Positions 22,451 through 32,638 of a stretch of DNA of 41,833 nucleotides are shown piece by piece (the first letter of the stretch is position 1; each line of letters begins with the position of its first letter). Origin of the DNA: Rhizopus sp. PT2906 (Eukaryota; Mucoromycota; Mucoromycetes; Mucorales; Rhizopodaceae); contig JAMYHX010000388.1 of assembly GCA_025529335.1 (NCBI GenBank), forward strand, positions 1-41,833, in the 5' to 3' direction. The notes under the pieces are model-generated. The model had not been told where the DNA came from, ran no database searches, and saw only the letters and a list, made by a program, of their open reading frames with translations. A program made the translations under genes and the position numbers.

Positions 22451-22632
22451 CGAATTTTGGTAATTAACAAAAACGAACTTTGGAAATCACAACTACGAAA
22501 ATTGGACTAGTGCAACAGCGAAAATTGAGCTTGTGCAAAAACGAAAATTGAGCTAGAACAAAAGCGAAAATTAGGCGGAGATCAAAACGAATTCTGTTTT
22601 TAGGTTTACGAAAATTGGGGGTGGAGGCACTG
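22451..22632 (+). repeat. Phased array of eight CGAAAATTG-like units beside the transposon end
   Basis: Units beginning CGA start at 22451, 22474, 22496, 22519, 22542, 22565, 22588 and 22609, so the spacing is 23, 22, 23, 23, 23, 23 and 21 bp. The best units read CGAAAATTG; outer ones diverge (CGAATTTTG, CGAACTTTG, CGAATTCTG). The spacers are also related (for example AGCTTGTGCAAAAA and AGCTAGAACAAAAG). The array ends at the TA proposed as element end (22633-22634). Subterminal repeats of this kind are transposase-binding sites in some DNA transposons; that role here is inference. Confidence 0.8.
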
Positions 22633-22634
22633 TA

Positions 22635-22992
22635 CAGTTTAAACAATAAAATTGAAATCCAGAAAAGATCTGAGTTGGCTATGAATAAATTTAGAAAAGC
22701 ACACAAAAACAGAAAATTAAAAAAAAACTTACTGACAGTATCAAAAGGCAGAATAGTAGTAATTGAAGGCTTTTCCCCCTTTTTCTCCTCACTTTCAAAC
22801 GCAAGTTTAAAGTTGAAAAAAAAAAAACAAACTACTCGGAAAAAGCCTTTAAGTACGTTGAATGTTGCTATTTTGCTAAAACCATTATACTAATAAAAAA
22901 CATAAAGCTGTCACTTTTAGCAAGTAAAATCCCGTGTTTTATTCGAGGAAAATTCAGATCTATTCTCCCCTCCTTTTTTTTTTTATTTATTT
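22635..22992. other. Intergenic, presumed promoter of the glyoxal oxidase gene
   Basis: About 360 bases rich in A and T with several poly-A runs, between the array and the oxidase start. An open plus-strand stretch is present but is Lys-rich, of low complexity and unlike any family I know. Confidence 0.4.
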
Positions 22993-24765
22993 ATGAAACT
23001 TCAGCTTGCCATTTCAGTTGTCCTGGCTTCAGTGTTAGTTCAGGCACAATCCCCCTTTTATTATTCTTTCTCAAACACAACGTCTAAATATGAAGAAACT
23101 GGAAAAATGGAACAAATAGGAAGAACAGGTGTAGCTGCCATGCATGCTGTTCTTTTAAAGTAAGAAAGGGATCACATCATCCTATACAAGATTAACCTTT
23201 TTTTTTTTATAGTGAAAAAAGCATTCTTATTATTGATAAAGGTTGACATTATTCATTTTTTTCTTTATTTCCTTACAGAAGCTAACATATATATATGCAA
23301 CATATAGCTGAAGAAAACGAAGCAAAACTCGACTCGGGCGTCAGCGCTTTTTCAACCCTTTATGATATCGAGAAAAATGAGTATCGGACACTTAAGCTAG
23401 AGACCAACACTTTCTGCTCTGCAGGTGGATTCTTGGCAAATGGTACATTTATCAGCACAGGAGGAGCCGAAAGTCGGTCCAAATGGAATGCACAAAGAGG
23501 ACACCAGTCAATCCGTCATTTTATGGATGGAGAATGGCACGAATATGGCCAAATGTTTGTTAATCGCTGGTATCCAACAGTTGAACAACTTCCAGAAGGT
23601 GACTTGATCATCATTGGTGGATCAATACAAGGCACAAAATGGAATACAAAGGAAAAGAATAGCCCATCTTATGAGTTTTGGCCACCAAGGACAACTGAAC
23701 CGATCACACTAGATTTACTGTTACATACATTACCTTATAACCTGTAAGAATATTCATTATAGTGACCTCTATGACTAATATATTCTTAGATACCCCTTTG
23801 TGTTTTTATTGCCAAATGGACACTTGTTCATTTTTGCATCAACAAAATCCATTATTTACGACTACAATAACCATAAAGTGATCAAGGAACTTCCAGAAAT
23901 GCCTGGTGTTCCTCGATCATATCCGCTGACAGGAGGCGCCGTCATGCTTCCTTTAGACCCTGAAAAAGGTTATCAAGTAGAGATTGTTATCTGTGGAGGT
24001 GGCCCTCATCCTCCTAGACGAGACAAGTTGGCTGATAATACCTGTGGCCGTATCAATCTTGATGATGAACATCCTAAATGGGAAATGGATACTTTTGTTC
24101 ACAGACGTATCATGCCAGATGGTGTCATTATGGCGGATGGTAACGTGTTATGGGTCAATGGCTGCCAGCGTGGTTATGCAGGTTACAACAATGCTAACCA
24201 TGACCCTACATTTGATCCATTGATTTATCTGGCTGATAAACCAAAAGGTCATCGATGGCAACAAGGGTTAGCTAATACAGATATTGCCAGAATGTATCAC
24301 TCAGTCGCGCTTCCATTACCAGACGGAAGGGTATGGATCGCTGGCTCCAACAGTGTAGATCCACCAGATATTCATGCATTCTACCCAACCGAATACCGTG
24401 TCGAATATTTCTCACCACCTTATCTATTTAAACCAAGACCTCGTATATCACATGTACCTCGAGTTGTGGAATATGGTCAACATTTTGAAATCCTCTTCCA
24501 TTTTGAAGGGTCTGATAGTGTGGATCCTAAAAAGCTGAGAGTAGCTGTCATGAGACCTGGCTTCAGCACTCACTCTATGCACATGTCTCAGCGCTATGTC
24601 TATCTCGTTCATGAGTTCAAAGGACAGTCTATCGAAGTCACCGCTCCTCCTAACCCAAATATATTTCCTCCTGGCGCTGGTTACTTGGTTGTTGTATATG
24701 ACGGTGTGCCCAGTAAAGGAGCCGAGATCTTTATAGAAAAATCCAAAAACGACCTTCAAATATAG
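22993..24765 (+). CDS. Secreted copper radical oxidase, glyoxal oxidase type
   Basis: Four exons: 22993-23159, 23213-23241 (29 nt), 23308-23743 and 23790-24765; 535 aa. A signal peptide (MKLQLAISVVLASVLVQA) starts the protein. The glyoxal-oxidase N-terminal domain (kelch-like propeller) and a C-terminal DUF1929 domain follow. Copper-radical residues can be placed by motif: Cys102 in TFCSAGG and Tyr154 in NRWYPTVEQ, expected to form the Cys-Tyr cofactor; Tyr-His in ARMYHSVALPLPDGR; and the last His ligand in GFSTHSMHMSQR. All four expected ligand positions are present, so it should be active. The enzyme oxidises simple aldehydes (glyoxal, methylglyoxal) to acids and releases hydrogen peroxide outside the cell or in the wall. 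The third exon must start at 23308, after a CATATAG acceptor; the earlier CTTACAG acceptor would put a stop in frame. Confidence 0.92.
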
Positions 24766-24851
24766 AAAGGGTCACGTGTATAATTTAATCATAGGCGCAA
24801 TAAAAAAAAACTGGTTTTTGTCCACCTTCCTTTTCTCTTTATCGCGAGGCT

Positions 24852-26834
24852 ATGGAATCTACTAATGGGGGTGCAGGTTCAGAATTCAATCCACTTTTAA
24901 TTCAGCTTGCATTTCTATGTACAGCAGTGGGTTGTTGCATTTCGTTTTTCTCTGTTTGGCTACATTGGAAGAATTATAGAAAACCTGTAAGATATATTAA
25001 AGAGTCTGTATTGAAATAACCAACAAATAATGACGTCTCTTTTACTACAGAACCAACAAAGACAGGTTATTCGTATATTATGGATGTAATTATAACAATG
25101 ATACATATATCATATAGATATTAAAATATGTTATCATTACTATTATTATTATAGGGTTCCTATTTATGGTATCAGTACATACATATCACTTGTTTCCTTG
25201 AATGTAGCATTCTATGTCGACACCTTTCGAGATATCTATGAAGCCTTTGTGATTTATGCATTTTTCAATCTTTTACTCAACAAACTAGGCGGAGAAAGAG
25301 CTCTGATCGTCATGCTTCACTCCCGCCCGCCTTCACAAAACTTCTTTCCGGGCACACTCTACTCACGAGAGATATTCGTGGGTGATCCTTATACCTTTCT
25401 TTTTGTCAAGCGTGGTATTCTTCAATTTGTCTATGTGAAGCCGATCTTGGCGGTAATTACGATGGCTTTGAAGGCAACCAATCATTATGTTGAGGGTGAT
25501 TTTAGTTTAAAGAGTTCTTACTTTTACATCACATTCATATACAACTTGAGCGTCTCTTTCTGTCTATGGTGTCTGATGGTCTTTTTTTATGCAACCAAAA
25601 AGGATCTAACAAGATTTAGGTAAGTTACTGTTTTTACCAAAGACTTAACTTATTAATATGGCATATATAACACAGACCACTTCCCAAGTTCTTGTGTGTC
25701 AAGGCCATTATTTTCTTTTCATTCTGGCAAAGTGTCGTTGTGGCATTACTTGTTTTTGCAGGAGTCATACCAGAAGGTTTGCTTTTATTAAAGGTGTATA
25801 CGTTAACTAATATTCCCTTATTCATAGCCGAGCATATGTCAGTAGCCATTCAGGATTTCCTTGTATGTATCGAAATGGTCCCCTTTGCTATTGCTCATTC
25901 ATTCTCGTTTTCGTACGAAGATTACTTTGATAGCAGTGTACATTCAGCACGCATGCCGATTCGTATTGCCATCAAGGATTCATTAGGACTTAAAGATGTC
26001 TATATGGATACTGTCCTCACTTTGCGTGGTTCAGGGTTTAGTTACAGATCGTTTGAACCGTCTGAAGGTGTGCCACATATGGGTAGCAGTCGTACCTCTC
26101 GCATCATGGCTGGCCTGAGATACTCCAATATCACATCAAAAAAGCATTGGATTGAACCTGCACCTACCTCTAAATACATTACCTCTGGACCAGGTGAGGC
26201 TATGCTTGAAGAGGAATCTGAACCCTTGGCGTTTGAGGAGCCTGAAGGAGATATGGAGGCTCTTTATGAGTCTAGTCGTCGTATGGAGTTTGGTGATTAT
26301 AACTACCCTGTCATCGACTTTCGTGAACCAATCTGGCGGCAGGTCCGTCAAACATCCTATGGCACTACCAAAATTGATAGCAAGGGAAAACCACAGATAG
26401 TGGCAGGACCAAGGGAAGGATGCATTGATGTAATTGTCGAGCAGGGCAAAGGAAACTATGTTCTTGTTGAGGATTTAATAAAACAACAACAGCAACAACA
26501 ACAACAGCAACAACAGCAGCCACCACAGGAGCCGATCCTTGCTCGCCCTCTTCCTCCAGCTGCCAGAAACCATACATTAAGTAAAGTTAGAAAAGATGAA
26601 CCCAGAAATGAACTGACCATCCAGCCCTCATTATCTACACCTTCGCATTCGTCTCGATACCCTCAACCACAAGCTTCTCTTTCTACTCCTTTACGACAAC
26701 AGCCAACTCAAGAATCATACAAGCTTTCTCCACCACAACATTCAGATTCCATTCATAATGATATATGGTCAAATCAGCATAAAGCATCATTTTATACCGA
26801 AGAAGATGATCTCTTGACCAATGTCTGGAAATAA
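24852..26834 (+). CDS. hfl1: TMEM184/Hfl1 family multi-pass membrane protein
   Basis: Four exons: 24852-24986, 25051-25085 (35 nt), 25155-25619 and 25676-26834; 597 aa. The N-terminal 310 residues carry about seven membrane segments and match TMEM184 / organic solute transporter alpha proteins (QVIRILWMVPIYGISTYISL, FYVDTFRDIYEAFVIYAFF, GDPYTFLFVKRGILQFVYVK, PLPKFLCVKAIIFFSFWQS). The long C-terminal tail is cytoplasmic and disordered, with an acidic region (EEESEPLAFEEPEGDMEALY), a run of 12 Gln near 26484-26519, and Pro/Ser/Gln-rich sequence. In fission yeast and budding yeast the family member Hfl1 sits on the vacuole and recruits Atg8 through its tail without autophagy. Whether this tail binds Atg8 cannot be read directly. 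The next gene begins 121 bases after the stop. Confidence 0.88.
26484..26519 (+). repeat. CAA/CAG tract encoding 12 glutamines
   Basis: Twelve consecutive Gln codons with CAA and CAG interspersed, inside the cytoplasmic tail of the TMEM184 protein. Mixed codons make it less prone to slippage than a pure triplet run. Confidence 0.9.
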
Positions 26835-26931
26835 TCACCTTGTGTGACGACGTTTAAACAACAATAAAAAAAAATCCTTGATGCATTATGTGTGTGCTCC
26901 CCTTTCTTTAACTATTTTATCACCAAAAAAA

Positions 26932-26949
26932 AATAATAATAATAATAAT
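26932..26949 (+). repeat. AAT microsatellite just before the BTB start codon
   Basis: Six AAT units end seven bases before the ATG at 26956. If translation began at the upstream in-frame ATG (26881) these would encode an Asn run; a leader position is more likely. Confidence 0.75.
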
Positions 26950-26955
26950 AACAAA

Positions 26956-28746
26956 ATGACAACCTTGGAACGGCATTTACTAGAATGCATGTTTGAGCAA
27001 TCGTTATTTTCTGATCTTTCATTAGAATTCCTTCATCCTTCATTTCCATTTTCAATTCGCTTCAATGTTCATAAAGCAATTGTCAGCCAGTCACCCTTTC
27101 TACGACACCTGCTCACAGAAGACAATACCTGTTCTAGTCATGTTGAAGACAATGGCAAGACATATTTGACTGTTCACCTCGCCGAGGCGTTCTCACAATG
27201 TGGCTTTGTTCTCGTCCCTTTTCAACACATCATTCGTCGACATTGGCAAACAGCAGACAAACAACAAAACAAGCTACCACTACTTTCAACCCACCTTCGA
27301 TTCGTACTAGAATGGCTCTACACTACTCAGAAAACAAAACTATTAGAAAAGATGCAAGATCAGGATACACTTCGCATTCTCTCTGTCGCCGTCTTGTTTA
27401 ATCTCGTCGATCTCACTCAGGCTTGCATTCAACGATACACTCAACATCAGCTTTCTTTGGACAGTATCATGCGCGATTTGGAAACGATTTGTCAATTACC
27501 AAGAGGTCATAAAGCCTATCTGCAATTACGCGACGCTGCTTTATTACTTCTCTTCAGGTACGGGCCACAGCACCCACGCCGACTGTCAGAGCTACCTTCA
27601 GATTATATGGCTGACGTACTGAGTGCAGATCTGTTGTTTGTCAGGAGCGAGTATGAACGGTACTGCCTGCTGAAATCAGTTTTGACGGCGTTTATGCAGT
27701 CCATAGGCAAAATCACGTGGACGCCCAAAGGACCCGTGGATCAAGATTCAAAACGACTTTCTGGATTTGTTAAGCCATTGACAGCTGCGTCTGTGAGAGA
27801 GGTGAAGAGAAGAAGAATCGGATCGGATGAATTGGAGGGAAAAGTGAAAAAGATAAAGACCAATCGACTTAGTTTTACAGCACTCGTGCCATTTGAAAAG
27901 CTGACAGCGGATGTTGCATCAGGTGGTGTGATTGATAAAGCTACAGTTCTGTCGTACCTTTTGAAGACAACCATTCACTATAGCAACATGACATTTGAAC
28001 AACTGACGGCTGTTCGACAGGATGGTATTGTGGATGAAGCCATTGTCTTTCGTGCTCTTTGGCAACGTGAAGCACTTGAACGCATCTTGTTCCCTTACAC
28101 CACTGCCGAACTGACTGCTGCTCTAGATGATTATTTTGACTTGCATCCTTCTGATACACAGCGTAAGAAATTGCTCTTGGGTACACCTAGGTTCAGATTC
28201 TGTACGTCCATTATAATTTTACCACCCTCAGAACAAAATGGCTGGGTCACTGACGACGTGTTTGAAGATGAAGGAGGAGAAGAGGAAACAAAGATGTGGA
28301 GATCGGATGATGAAGACATAAAAGTATTGAAAAAGACATTTTATTCAGCAACAGAGACAATATTGGGTGTATCATACAGAGTGCAGATAGAAGCACAAAC
28401 GACATCACAGGAAAATTGCATCGCTTGTCGATTTGAGTTGCAAAGAGACGTAAAAAAATCCAAAAGCAATGATTCACAGGAGGAGAAAACGTTGATAGAG
28501 GTGCAATCAGATCATTGGAAATCAAAGATTCATTATTGGATACATTGTCTCAACCGCCATGAAGGCATCACAGATACATGTGAGGTTGATCCAGAGGATA
28601 GGGTATTACTGGCAGCGACTGAGCAACGAGAAGGAGAACCCAATGTGGGCTATATTGGACAGGTGTTGCTTGAATTTGACAAGAAAGAAGGGATCACGGT
28701 AGATATGACAGTGGCACTCGAGCTCTTTGGCTTCCCACAAGTTTAA
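26956..28746 (+). CDS. BTB/POZ domain protein
   Basis: Single exon, 596 aa from the ATG at 26956 (MTTLERHLLECMFEQSLFSD). An upstream in-frame ATG at 26881 would add 25 residues of low-complexity sequence and is less likely. The BTB fold covers about residues 10-150: LFSDLSLEFLHPSFPFSIRF, then FNVHKAIVSQSPFLRHLL, where the His-Lys-x-Ile and Ser-x-x-x-Arg pattern is typical. A BACK-like helical region follows (DLETICQLPRGHKAYLQLRD, LLFVRSEYERYCLLKSVL). The C-terminal half has a beta-rich stretch that could be a MATH- or SPRY-like fold, but I cannot name it. Proteins of this plan often act as Cullin-3 adaptors; that is inference. A basic patch (REVKRRRIGSDELEGKVKKI) near 275 could be a nuclear signal. 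Converges on the NPP gene, with 162 bases between the stops. Confidence 0.85.
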   Translation: MTTLERHLLECMFEQSLFSDLSLEFLHPSFPFSIRFNVHKAIVSQSPFLRHLLTEDNTCSSHVEDNGKTYLTVHLAEAFSQCGFVLVPFQHIIRRHWQTADKQQNKLPLLSTHLRFVLEWLYTTQKTKLLEKMQDQDTLRILSVAVLFNLVDLTQACIQRYTQHQLSLDSIMRDLETICQLPRGHKAYLQLRDAALLLLFRYGPQHPRRLSELPSDYMADVLSADLLFVRSEYERYCLLKSVLTAFMQSIGKITWTPKGPVDQDSKRLSGFVKPLTAASVREVKRRRIGSDELEGKVKKIKTNRLSFTALVPFEKLTADVASGGVIDKATVLSYLLKTTIHYSNMTFEQLTAVRQDGIVDEAIVFRALWQREALERILFPYTTAELTAALDDYFDLHPSDTQRKKLLLGTPRFRFCTSIIILPPSEQNGWVTDDVFEDEGGEEETKMWRSDDEDIKVLKKTFYSATETILGVSYRVQIEAQTTSQENCIACRFELQRDVKKSKSNDSQEEKTLIEVQSDHWKSKIHYWIHCLNRHEGITDTCEVDPEDRVLLAATEQREGEPNVGYIGQVLLEFDKKEGITVDMTVALELFGFPQV

Positions 28747-28908
28747 ACATTCACACAAGAGAGCACATTTGTATGAATATACACGACCATTCTTATGATA
28801 CCAGATCTGTACAGTTTCGCTATAATAAACTAACAATCATCTTTTTTTTTTGGGTACATTATCCCTCTTTATTTAAAGGAATTGAATTAGGTTTGCCACA
28901 CTTTATTT

Positions 28909-30619
28909 TTAAAAAGGAGGTTCATAAATAACAGGGAATTCTACTCCTATTGACCCATTGTTGGGTGCTGCATCCATGTTCAATAACTCACTTATGAACC
29001 CATATACTTCCACATTAAAAAATGGTGCTAAAATTGAGCCTTGTTTATACACCTTGTTTATCTTGGGGCCAAAAGCAACAAACATGGCTCTCATGTCTTC
29101 AGCGAGGTTATCATATCCATGATGATCGCCAGCCCCTAACTGTTCAAGTGGTGTCTTGTGGGTAACAAATGTATAACCGATGTCAGGAATGACCACGATG
29201 GGTGCGATGCGGTCAGAGTGCTTGTAGTGATAACGATCAGGCATGTTTTGACGTAAATAGACATTAAAGTGATGAGTATGGGTATAGTTAGATAGTTGCT
29301 GGTAGATTTGTTGAATTGTTTCCTTGGTCATATTTGGCTGAAACTCAAGCGTGGATAAAGGTGATTTGTTACGAACATACTTTAGTAAATTGGCAGGAAG
29401 TATATCGTCATAATAGATAAGCTTGTCTTTGGTAGTAGCAGTCATGCCATGGTCACTGACAACGACGATATGAACATGCGAATCGAGATTTCTCTTGGAA
29501 AGCTCATCTGTTAGATATCCAATTGCATCATCAGCCTCTTGAATGTATTTGTTCATCTTGGAACTATTGGGTCCGCCTATGTGTCCTTCTTGATCTACCT
29601 GTGGAATATAGATGGATATCATTTGTGGTCTTTGGTCATACTCCATATCCAACCATTTCAATGTTATATCCATTTTCTCCTTCATATCCATTGAGCCATT
29701 AAAAGGTACAACGTAGTCTGGTGTATTGTGATGTGTCTCACTTCCTGGCCACATAATAGAAGCTGTCCTTTGTCGATGCATTCTTGATGTCAACCATATC
29801 TAAAGAACCAGATTAACACGCTACCGTTATCAGTATCACTACACATTACTGGCTCTCCTTTCCACCATGAATGATTGGATGTGGCTGAATGATCTGTATG
29901 CTGAAATAAGCCCATTTCGGGATCATAGAATGAATTGGCCACGATACCGTGTGTCTCTGGATAGAGTCCAGTAACTAATGTCCAGTGGTTGGGGAATGTG
30001 CTTGGCTATAGGTAATGAATAAATATATGTATATCTCTTTTTTATATTTTAAGAGCTTACTGGATAGGATGGATGCATATATTTTGCCATGACACCATCC
30101 TCAGCTAGCATATCTGTTAGTTTATGATTTCGATTTAAGCAGCATCATTTTACCAAGTTTCTTTAGATTTGGTGTAATATGTCGATCTAGATAATCAGGT
30201 CTGAATCCATCAAAGGATATCAGCAAGACTGTCGATGCAAAATAGTCAGATCCATTATGATATAGCTTTTCTGCTTCTCTATGCTTTGTATGATCATGTC
30301 CTGAAAGAGTCAGTATCATTCTAACAACAAAATACCCAAACCCAATAGCGAGTCCAAGGCAGACATATCGCATCATTGGGTTATCCTATGCATTTATTTA
30401 GTACTTTTTTTTTATAGCATTCTTTCTTGTTCTTACAGGTGGTAATTCTTGTTGATCTTCATCAACAATGACTGTCCATTCATCATCAGAAGATGAAGAA
30501 GAAGAGTCTTCTTTATCTAATAGTTGGGCTTCTTCTTCTTCTTCTTGTCGTTCATAATCTCGACTTGATCCCGCTGAATGTGAGCGTGTCATTTCATACT
30601 CTTCTTGCCTTGTTGCCAT
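28909..30619 (-). CDS. Type II membrane nucleotide pyrophosphatase/phosphodiesterase (NPP)
   Basis: Five exons: 30619-30437, 30385-30154, 30113-30061, 30005-29850 and 29799-28909; 504 aa. The 65-residue N-terminal tail is acidic and serine-rich, followed by one membrane anchor (residues about 68-88) and a lumenal or extracellular catalytic domain. Alkaline-phosphatase-fold active-site parts are in order: metal Asp120 in LLISFDGFRPDY, nucleophile Thr159 in PSTFPNHWTLVTG, Asp/His in PQVDQEGHIGGP, Asp-His in VVVSDHGM and His in DHHGYDN. The yeast relatives Npp1 and Npp2 hydrolyse extracellular nucleotides and are induced by phosphate starvation. Asn-X-Ser/Thr sites are present in the ectodomain. 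Intron 2 (30114-30153) is only 40 nt, the shortest accepted here. Confidence 0.92.
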
Positions 30620-31238
30620 TATGAGATTATTGAAGAAAAAAAAAAGAAGAGAAAGAAAATATATAGTTTTCTTTTTTAGTTTATTGGCTGCCCCTCCCTT
30701 CTTTTGTGCTCTATTACTCTCCTATTTTCTGTTTATCCTGTTGCCACTCTCGCGCGATACAAGGGTGCACCTTCTCCTTATCAAACTTTTTGTGTAGCTT
30801 TTTTATGGTCAGCCATGCAGCAAAAAGGGAGAGAGAGAAAAGGGCAAATTTGAGAAAAAAAAAGTGTCAAAAAAGGAAGGTCTTTTGCCTTTAAACTCAT
30901 GCTATTGAATTATCAGCCTACACGCACAGACAGTGTATTTTTATGCAACCTGTTACAAACTTTTATTTACTGGTTATTTTCAAAGAATGAAGCAAATGTA
31001 CGGCATATTTAACCGGTAGACATGGCTTTCTTGCTGCAAAGTAATAGATCATCGCCCTTCGTTTTATGTTTAAGATGCATTCAAAGGAAGCACGTTGCTT
31101 TTTGGCGATGTGATGCCTAGGAATACTATACTTTATGGTTTTAGCAATGACAATGTCTCTCACAACCATTTAATTCATATGCAAGAAGATAAAGAATAGG
31201 AAAATAGGTGCATCTGTAACCTCTACTGATAATCATCT

Positions 31239-31310
31239 TCACAACTTCGCTAAATTATGAATAGGCACATTGTCCATAATAATACAAAACTCTTTTGGTA
31301 ACAGCAACAT
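31239..31310 (-). pseudogene. Fossil of a DDE transposase (second-Asp motif)
   Basis: On the minus strand the short open stretch reads LPKEFCIIMDNVPIHNLAKL and then stops. It matches the core around the second catalytic Asp of IS630/Tc1-type transposases; the intact transposase in this window reads YIVMDNAPIHTS there. Upstream and downstream sequence is broken by stops, so this is a decayed copy of a different element. Confidence 0.55.
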
Positions 31311-31493
31311 TCATCATAATGATAGTATAATTGCCCCCTTAAAGCTCGCTCAAACCTTACTTTAATAACAGTCAGCTCTTGATGTTTCGGGTTTAAATAA
31401 ACGTGAACGACAGCTCAATATCTAAAAGATGGGGTAATTTATCTCGAAGTATATCGACAGGATAACCCATTCAGTGCAAGACAGGCAGGGTAA

Positions 31494-31667
31494 AATATAG
31501 TTGACTCAGTAGATTCACGGCCTGAAAAAGCTGCACTAGTAGATCTACTTGAGCAAGTTGTAGTTGAGCACAATAGTACTAATAAAGTTATACAATCATT
31601 CTATGCTATCATATTTGCCTTGTATCGAGTAGACTGTAGCTGGAAGACTGATGACAAAGGAGTATAA
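31494..31667 (+). pseudogene. Orphan coding-like fragment
   Basis: Fifty-seven open codons without an ATG at the start. They contain RPEKAALVDLLEQVVVEHN and IQSFYAIIFALYRVDCSW and end in TAA. The composition is protein-like and amphipathic, but there are no flanking exons I can join. Probably a remnant of a mobile-element or host gene. Confidence 0.3.
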
Positions 31668-32505
31668 TCAAGACCACGCAATTGTCTATGCAATGTATGT
31701 AACGTCTATACTGTGAAAAGCATACCAACTATGGGGATTCATCTTTAATAAAACCATCTTGTATCTTATCCTATTGAGTCTATATTCTTATGAACAAAAC
31801 AAAAAGCGTTAATGATAAACTATCATAAGAAATATAGGAAATAGTAGCATTCATCACATATTACAGTCTAATGACTTAACTAGGTGCATGATAGAATAAT
31901 CATACTTCCGAGGCAAGGTGATCTTATTTTCCAGGCTGGTACTATTTATGATATCTCTATATATGGATTGCTTGAGAAAAATAGAATTTAAAGAAATTCA
32001 AATAAGATGTACAATCGATCAAAGGCAAGAAAAAACAATAGCTGACGTGGGATATCTGCTTACAAACAAGAAAAACACTGATTGGAACGTGTCCATTTTT
32101 TATATCCGCAATTATGGTTTGACAAAAGACTAGAGACTATCTCGATCTGTTTAGGCTGGAATGATCACTTGTAAATCTCTCTGTCAATATTTTACTATTT
32201 TAGTCCAATTCTAGCCTATTTTACAGTACTTTTACGGTCTTTTTCTTTATAAAAGGTAATATAGACCCTCTGATGTGAGTATGGGAAAAAGTCTATTTAT
32301 TGGTAGGGAAAAATATACCGTTTGTTATCCCTTTTTTAGACAAAGCGGTATCAAACATGAGTCTAGTTGAACGTCACTTTGTTGTACTGAATTATTTCCA
32401 TAGCCAAGGTAACGGCACTTTGTCATGGCGATATTTAGCTTTTATCCTTTCAAAGTAGCAATTAAACAGCTAGAGATTCATTAATGAGTATTTCCCTTGT
32501 GTCCC

Positions 32506-32517
32506 AAAAAATGTGGG
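32506..32517 (+). promoter_or_regulatory. Mig1/CreA-type glucose-repressor site
   Basis: AAAAATGTGGGG matches the yeast Mig1 consensus, an AT-rich block followed by TSYGGGG, and contains a CreA core (SYGGRG). It lies about 120 bases upstream of the acetate transporter ATG. Carbon repression of this family is known in yeasts; binding here is inferred. Confidence 0.45.
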
Positions 32518-32638
32518 GTATCTATTGTGGCACCTTCCTATATGAACCTTTTAAGTAAATTTGTGTAGCATTTCGTCGCTGCATGAAGTTTGTATAAATA
32601 TCAAGATTTATTCTCTGATTTCCTTTTTGTACTCAATC

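Larger units (their letters stand above)
20689..22634 (-). mobile_element. Tc1/mariner-like DNA transposon, ends tentative
   Basis: The transposase at 20886-22139 and the iteron-like array at 22451-22632 lie inside one segment whose ends I place at TA dinucleotides. Read inward, the right end is TACAGTGCCTCCACCCCC (from 22634 on the minus strand). The best left match is TACAGTAATTGATTCC at 20689, sharing only the first six bases. Tc1/mariner elements insert at TA and usually start CAGT, which agrees, but a long matching inverted repeat is absent, so the left end may be wrong or eroded. Confidence 0.45.
30620..32638. other. Gene-poor region with transposon and orphan coding remnants
   Basis: About 2 kb between the NPP gene start and the acetate transporter. 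Apart from the two remnants listed separately (31239-31310 and 31494-31667) I see no gene. Another open plus-strand stretch of about 70 codons at 31918-32133 contains TIADVGYLLTNKKNTDW; I do not recognise it. The last 150 bases hold the transporter promoter. Confidence 0.4.

Noticed and set aside
22615..22893. Plus-strand open frame after the iteron array
   Set aside because: Lys-rich low complexity, begins inside the proposed transposon end and has no family features.
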